Positions 60,372-64,000 of a DNA stretch of 64,000 nucleotides are shown here, in pieces. Made by a program: the position numbers and the translations under genes. The stretch is from NCBI GenBank assembly GCA_009746045.1, contig RPFO01000175.1, forward strand, positions 4,560,100 through 4,624,099, written 5' to 3'. How positions within the stretch are numbered: the stretch's first letter is position 1; every line of letters starts with the position of its first letter. The stretch is from Mesostigma viride. Lineage: Eukaryota; Streptophyta; Mesostigmatophyceae; Mesostigmatales; Mesostigmataceae. Below the pieces are notes generated by a model. That model was not told the origin of the DNA. It saw nothing but the letters and a program-made list of their open reading frames with translations, and did not search any database.

Positions 60372-60955
60372 TGTTAAAATCGAGTTCGAATTTTATTAAA
60401 TGATAATTTTACGGTAATCAGGTTACAAACTCAGAGCCAAGCCCCCAGCTTAATTTACCAGCGCAACCATAGCCATTGCCAGCATAGCAGCAACAACCCG
60501 TTGGACCGCCGCAACACAATGCTGGCTTTTGGATCATCATCGTCTGTCAGGCGGCTAGGCTAGCCTGCAGCGCTAGGCACCGACGCAAGCCTGGGAACGC
60601 ATCTCCGTTACACATCTCCGTTACAACACACCAGCCGAGTACCGACCAATCGACACACACCAGTATCTCGCCACTTGTCACGCCAGCCGGCAGTACCCAG
60701 AATCCTAGTCCGCACCTCAGTACCGGACCAGTGCCGCGCAGCCAAAGTCTAGGGCGTAACTCACGAGGCATAACGCACACAGCGTAACTTAAATCGTTGT
60801 GGATCACACAAGCCAAAATTCAGCCGAACCTCAAAACGGCTAAGTCCCAATGCGCTGAATTAACCCGAACGCCTCGAACCACAAAATGGCTAAGTACCGG
60901 CACACAATCATTAATTATTTCCATGTGACTGCGAGCTGAAACCTATAATATAACA
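60372..60955 (-). repeat. 5' LTR (584 bp)
   Basis: Same length and sequence as the 3' LTR except one base. Gag starts 40 bases downstream of its inner edge. Confidence 0.97.
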
Positions 60956-60960
60956 GCCGG

Positions 60961-61140
60961 CAATCCGCCCACAGGAGTTAATTAATTAATTTTGTTTATT
61001 TGTTTGTTGAGTCCAGTCCTCAGCCCCCGGAGTTAATTAATTAATTTTCTTTTGTTTGTTTCCTGGTTTTCAGCCAGAACATTTTCCAGAAGCTAATTAT
61101 TTATTTAAAACTACTAATGCGGACGGTGTATGCTCACGTG
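60961..61140. other. Right flank of the copia insertion with inverted R1-end motif
   Basis: TTTGTTTGTTT tracts, then AAACTACTAATGCGGACGGT, the inverse of 49387-49408, then TCACGTGACGCAGTCACGTG. Before the copia insertion the two inverted ends lay about 390 bp apart. Confidence 0.7.
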
Positions 61141-62620
61141 ACGCAGTCACGTGTCGTGTCGTGTACAAAAACAAAGGTTTCCCTGACCGGACCTCGCCAA
61201 CTACCGCGGAGTCTGCATATCCAGAGCGGGCCGCACTCAAGTTGTTCATGCGCATGATCCTCAACCGCCTTCGTTCTGCTCTCGACCGTCACCTTGGGGA
61301 GAGTCAAATGGGCTTTCGTCCTGGGCGCAACACCGTCACATGACAGTGGCCATCTTCGTCGCGCGCCACCTCTTCGAGGTAATCGCTCTCCTGCAACCTG
61401 GTGAGTTTCCTGCCATCCTGATCTTCGTTGACTTCATCAAGGCTTTTGATTCTGTACGTCCTCTGGGCCGCTCTATGGGCTGTCCTTGCTCGCGCTCGCG
61501 TCCCCACTCCCCTGACTGATTACCGTACGTACGTCATCTGCACGCTGTATGAGGGGTCAACCACTTCGGTGCGCACTCAACACGGCTTTATACCCCGGCA
61601 TGTCCACTCGGCTCAGATTACTTGCCCACGCTCCAAATGTTAAATGATATGCCCACATGGGTCTTATATTGCACCCACAGATCTTGCTGGATCGTTTACC
61701 GGCGTCTTCGATTGCAGCCGTGGCATGCCTCTGGCATGAAGGAGAAAGGGAGTCTCTGCATGCCCTTTCTTCCTGTTGTGCACACACAGGGATTGAAAGC
61801 ACTTCGGTGCTCCGTGACTCCCCAATGGGAGCACGAATTTAATTATAGTTAATTAATTCATTAATTAATTATGTCCACTGCAGACCGGCGTCTGGCAGGG
61901 TTGCGTCCAGGCTGCATATGTCGCCCGGCCGTATATAGTGGATTATGTAATCTATGTTATGCGCCGGGCGGCACGTGCCCGCTTTGCTAGCATTGCAGGC
62001 CGTGCCCCTGGACTAGTGATCACGAACGAGCTTGGGGAAGGGGGGCCGACCAACAAGCAGAACTTACTAGCTGACCTCATCAGTTTATGCCGACGACATC
62101 TCATCGAGAAGCCGGAGTCTGCCCAAATTTGGCTGGACTGCCTGGCGCTCGAGGCTCGGGCCGGTTGGTCTAGAAATCAGCCCCAAAACGGACTCAGGCC
62201 AGTGGCCCTCGGCATGGCAGTTGCCCCCGCCCGGCCACACTCCGCCTATTAGTAGACGACACCGAGGTCAACTACCCTACTTCAGGCCGCTTCAAGCTGC
62301 TGGCGGCACTGCTGAATTGACGGCAACTGAGTTGGTTGGCTTCCCGACTGTGAGGACGACCTGCATGCATGACGACACGTACGGATCGGCATGGCGTGGA
62401 CGCAACTCCATGACCAGCGCTGCTGGTGGAGCAACCCCAGCCGGCCGCCCTACCCCGGATCGTCAAGCGTGACCTCTTCAAGGTCGCGACATTCTTCGAC
62501 GATCCTGACCTTTGGCGCCAAGACCTGGACACTGACGCGAGAGCTGGAGCAAGGACTCGACGGCATGACTGTCACCAACTGATGCTGCGCAAGGCCCTTT
62601 GGTTTGCACATTAGTAATGA
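61141..62620 (+). pseudogene. LINE reverse transcriptase remnant
   Basis: RT motifs occur in order but in shifting frames: RMILNRLRSALDRHLGESQM and GFRPGRN (61230-61330), LIFVDFIKAFDSV (motif A, about 61420-61456), TGVWQGCV (about 61884), YADDIS (motif C, about 62087-62104), then LEISPK-like and VDDTEVN segments. Breaks and a TTAA-rich gap at 61840-61870 make it non-functional. A hairpin TGCTCCGTGACTCCCCAATG/GGAGCAC lies at 61805-61832. Confidence 0.8.
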
Positions 62621-62821
62621 GGATTTGTACGCTGATTTGCCATATGTTTCCCACATTCTTAGGCCAGGCGCCCGCCTGGGCCTAGCCGGCCGGCCGACCT
62701 GGCCCGCACAGATCAGGTAGTAGACGTACGCATCAGATCTAGACTAGCTGGCACCAAGCCCGCCCAGCCTGGGCGTTATGTCCTCACCTGGCGTGCCCCA
62801 GGCCGCGCGCGGCAGGGCCGC

Positions 62822-63175
62822 CACCCGTGGATTTTTCACGAGTGATAGACTCGGCATGAACATGTGCTACCCTAGACGTGACGGGCTCACTGACACCGGG
62901 GCATGCAGCCTCCTGGTTTGTCTGTAATATCAGTGGAGGCAGATACTGATGGTACGCAAGGATAGATGGCGAGTAGTGATGAAGGAGACCACCCCCAAGT
63001 CTGTGGGGGCTCCGCGTGTGACCGCGTATGGCATTCATAGCGATTCGGGCCGGCGTCGGTGCCCACAACCCTGTAACTAGGACCTAGATAGCTTCCACCA
63101 TCCATTCCATCCCATGTTCCCCTCCCAATGAGCCGGACTTCTGCTCACGTGACACAGTCGCATGTCTATTAATGA
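62822..63175 (-). repeat. Dispersed repeat R1, copy 3
   Basis: Minus-strand copy of 1169-1540. It ends with the same GACATG(T/C)GACT-TCACGTGAGCA motif and TTAA-rich edge, which helps fix the family boundary. Confidence 0.85.
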
Positions 63176-63271
63176 ATTAATCCGCCAGCCTTACTAGTAG
63201 TTATGCGCCTCCCATAGCAATCAGTGCTTGTTTGCGCTCACGTCTCCATAGTGCAATTTGCAATATATGTA

Positions 63272-63568
63272 TTAAAAATATAATTACTTAGCCGGCAGAG
63301 TGAAATCACTCAAACCAAAGCAAACGCCCAGCTATAAACCTATGTACAGAGCCATGTCAAAGCTCTATACTACGATAAGACCAATGGAAACGCCTAACGG
63401 GAGGAACCTAATAGCCCTGCTGCACCGCAAAATCAGCCCGCGTACGGCGGAGCATGATGTCAGCCATGGCCCGAGTCAGCGCCACCGACAAGCGCTGACG
63501 CCAATATGACGTCCAGGTCCGCGCCGACCATGGGGCCCGCTGGCCCTCCAGGTCCAGCCGGTCCTCCG
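63272..63568 (-). mobile_element. Truncated LINE 3' end, tandem copy 1
   Basis: About 297 bp, near-identical to 44855-45149 (last 49 codons and 3' UTR), 5'-truncated next to the RLDLEGQRAPWSARTW codons. Confidence 0.9.
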
Positions 63569-63582
63569 TTTGCAATATATGT

Positions 63583-63870
63583 ATTAAAAATATAATTACT
63601 TACAGCAGAGTGAAATCACTCAAACCAAAGCAAACGCCCAGCTATAAACCTATATACAGAGCCATGTCAAAGCTCTATACTACGATAAGACCAATGGAAA
63701 CGCCTAACGGGAGGAACCTAATAGCCCTGCTGCACCGCAAAATCAGCCCGCGTACGGCGGAGCATGATGTCAGCCATGGCCCGAGTCAGCGCCACCGACA
63801 AGCGCTGACGCCAATATGACGTCCAGGTCCGCGCCGACCATGGGGCCCGCTGGCCCTCCAGGTCCAGCCG
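63583..63870 (-). mobile_element. Truncated LINE 3' end, tandem copy 2
   Basis: About 288 bp of the same 3' end, truncated nine bases from the point seen in copy 1. GCAATATATGTA or CAATATATGTAT precedes, separates and follows the two copies. Confidence 0.9.
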
Positions 63871-64000
63871 ACAATATATGTATGCCCACACGGGACATAT
63901 TGCAGTCCCTTCAGAAAACATTGGTAGTTACTGCCGCCTATATGGCAGCCGGCATGCCTAATGTTTGCCTAGCCATACCTAGCTAGTCAGTGCACCGCTA
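63871..64000. other. Window edge
   Basis: Nothing recognised. Confidence 0.3.

Larger units (their letters stand above)
49626..60955 (-). mobile_element. Complete copia-type LTR retrotransposon with nested insertions
   Basis: 11,330 bp bounded by 584-bp LTRs (49626-50209 and 60372-60955) that begin TG, end CA and differ at one base, with a 5-bp target-site duplication GCCGG at 49621-49625 and 60956-60960. It is transcribed on the minus strand: gag (60331-59098), a UGA-CUAG stop, integrase (continuing to 58294 and resuming at 55536), then a protease-like domain, RT and RNase H (about 52990-50684). A purine-rich stretch GGGAAAAAGCGG just upstream of the 3' LTR fits a polypurine tract. The primer-binding site after the 5' LTR (TGTACTAGGACGG) does not match initiator-Met tRNA, and I cannot assign it. 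Without the passengers it would be about 6.9 kb. It sits in older LINE and R1 repeat sequence. Confidence 0.95.

Overview
The window looks like nuclear DNA of a repeat-rich eukaryotic alga. The evidence is spliced genes with short exons and GT-AG introns (plus at least two GC-AG introns), a plastid-type BASS4/SLC10A7-like transporter, a Dicer-type helicase, a receptor-like kinase of a kind known from stramenopiles and prasinophytes, and abundant copia, LINE and hAT elements. I cannot name the species. A unicellular alga such as a prasinophyte or a stramenopile is my best guess, held weakly. There is no prokaryotic operon structure.

Four spliced host genes could be rebuilt exon by exon, with splice phases that agree throughout. 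(1) Minus strand, about 3.8-8.6 kb: a transmembrane protein kinase with a non-canonical catalytic core. (2) Plus strand, about 17.3-21.2 kb: a BASS4-like bile-acid:sodium-symporter-family transporter. (3) Minus strand, about 24.5-37.7 kb: an alpha/beta hydrolase of 365 residues in ten exons spread over 13 kb, with introns swollen by micro- and minisatellites. (4) Plus strand, 42.0-48.0 kb: a Dicer-like protein that contains the helicase and the Dicer dimerisation fold and then stops, with no PAZ or RNase III. Its second intron carries a LINE insertion with a target-site duplication.

The right end (about 48.3-64 kb) is a nest of mobile elements. A complete 11.3-kb copia-type LTR retrotransposon lies on the minus strand, with 584-bp LTRs that differ at one base and a GCCGG target-site duplication. 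It has been interrupted by a 2.75-kb element built of perfect palindromes (TSD ATCTT), which is itself interrupted by a 1.7-kb hAT element (8-bp TSD GTGTCCGG). A separate 1.7-kb insert is bounded by a 22-bp direct repeat. The element's domain order reads gag - integrase - protease-like - RT - RNase H, and gag ends in UGA-CUAG, a known readthrough context. Around it are LINE RT remnants and two tandem truncated LINE copies.

The left end (0-3.5 kb) and 21.2-24.4 kb hold decayed LINE/ORF1 fragments and dispersed repeats. Large arrays fill introns and intergenic space: a 2.3-kb array of 16-bp units (10.7-13.0 kb), a 2.2-kb array of 9-bp units (33.9-36.0 kb), (CCCA)n, (TGTCTG)n and others. The long open frames in these arrays are not genes. 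Several kinase-gene minisatellites have units that begin at, or copy, the adjacent splice junction.
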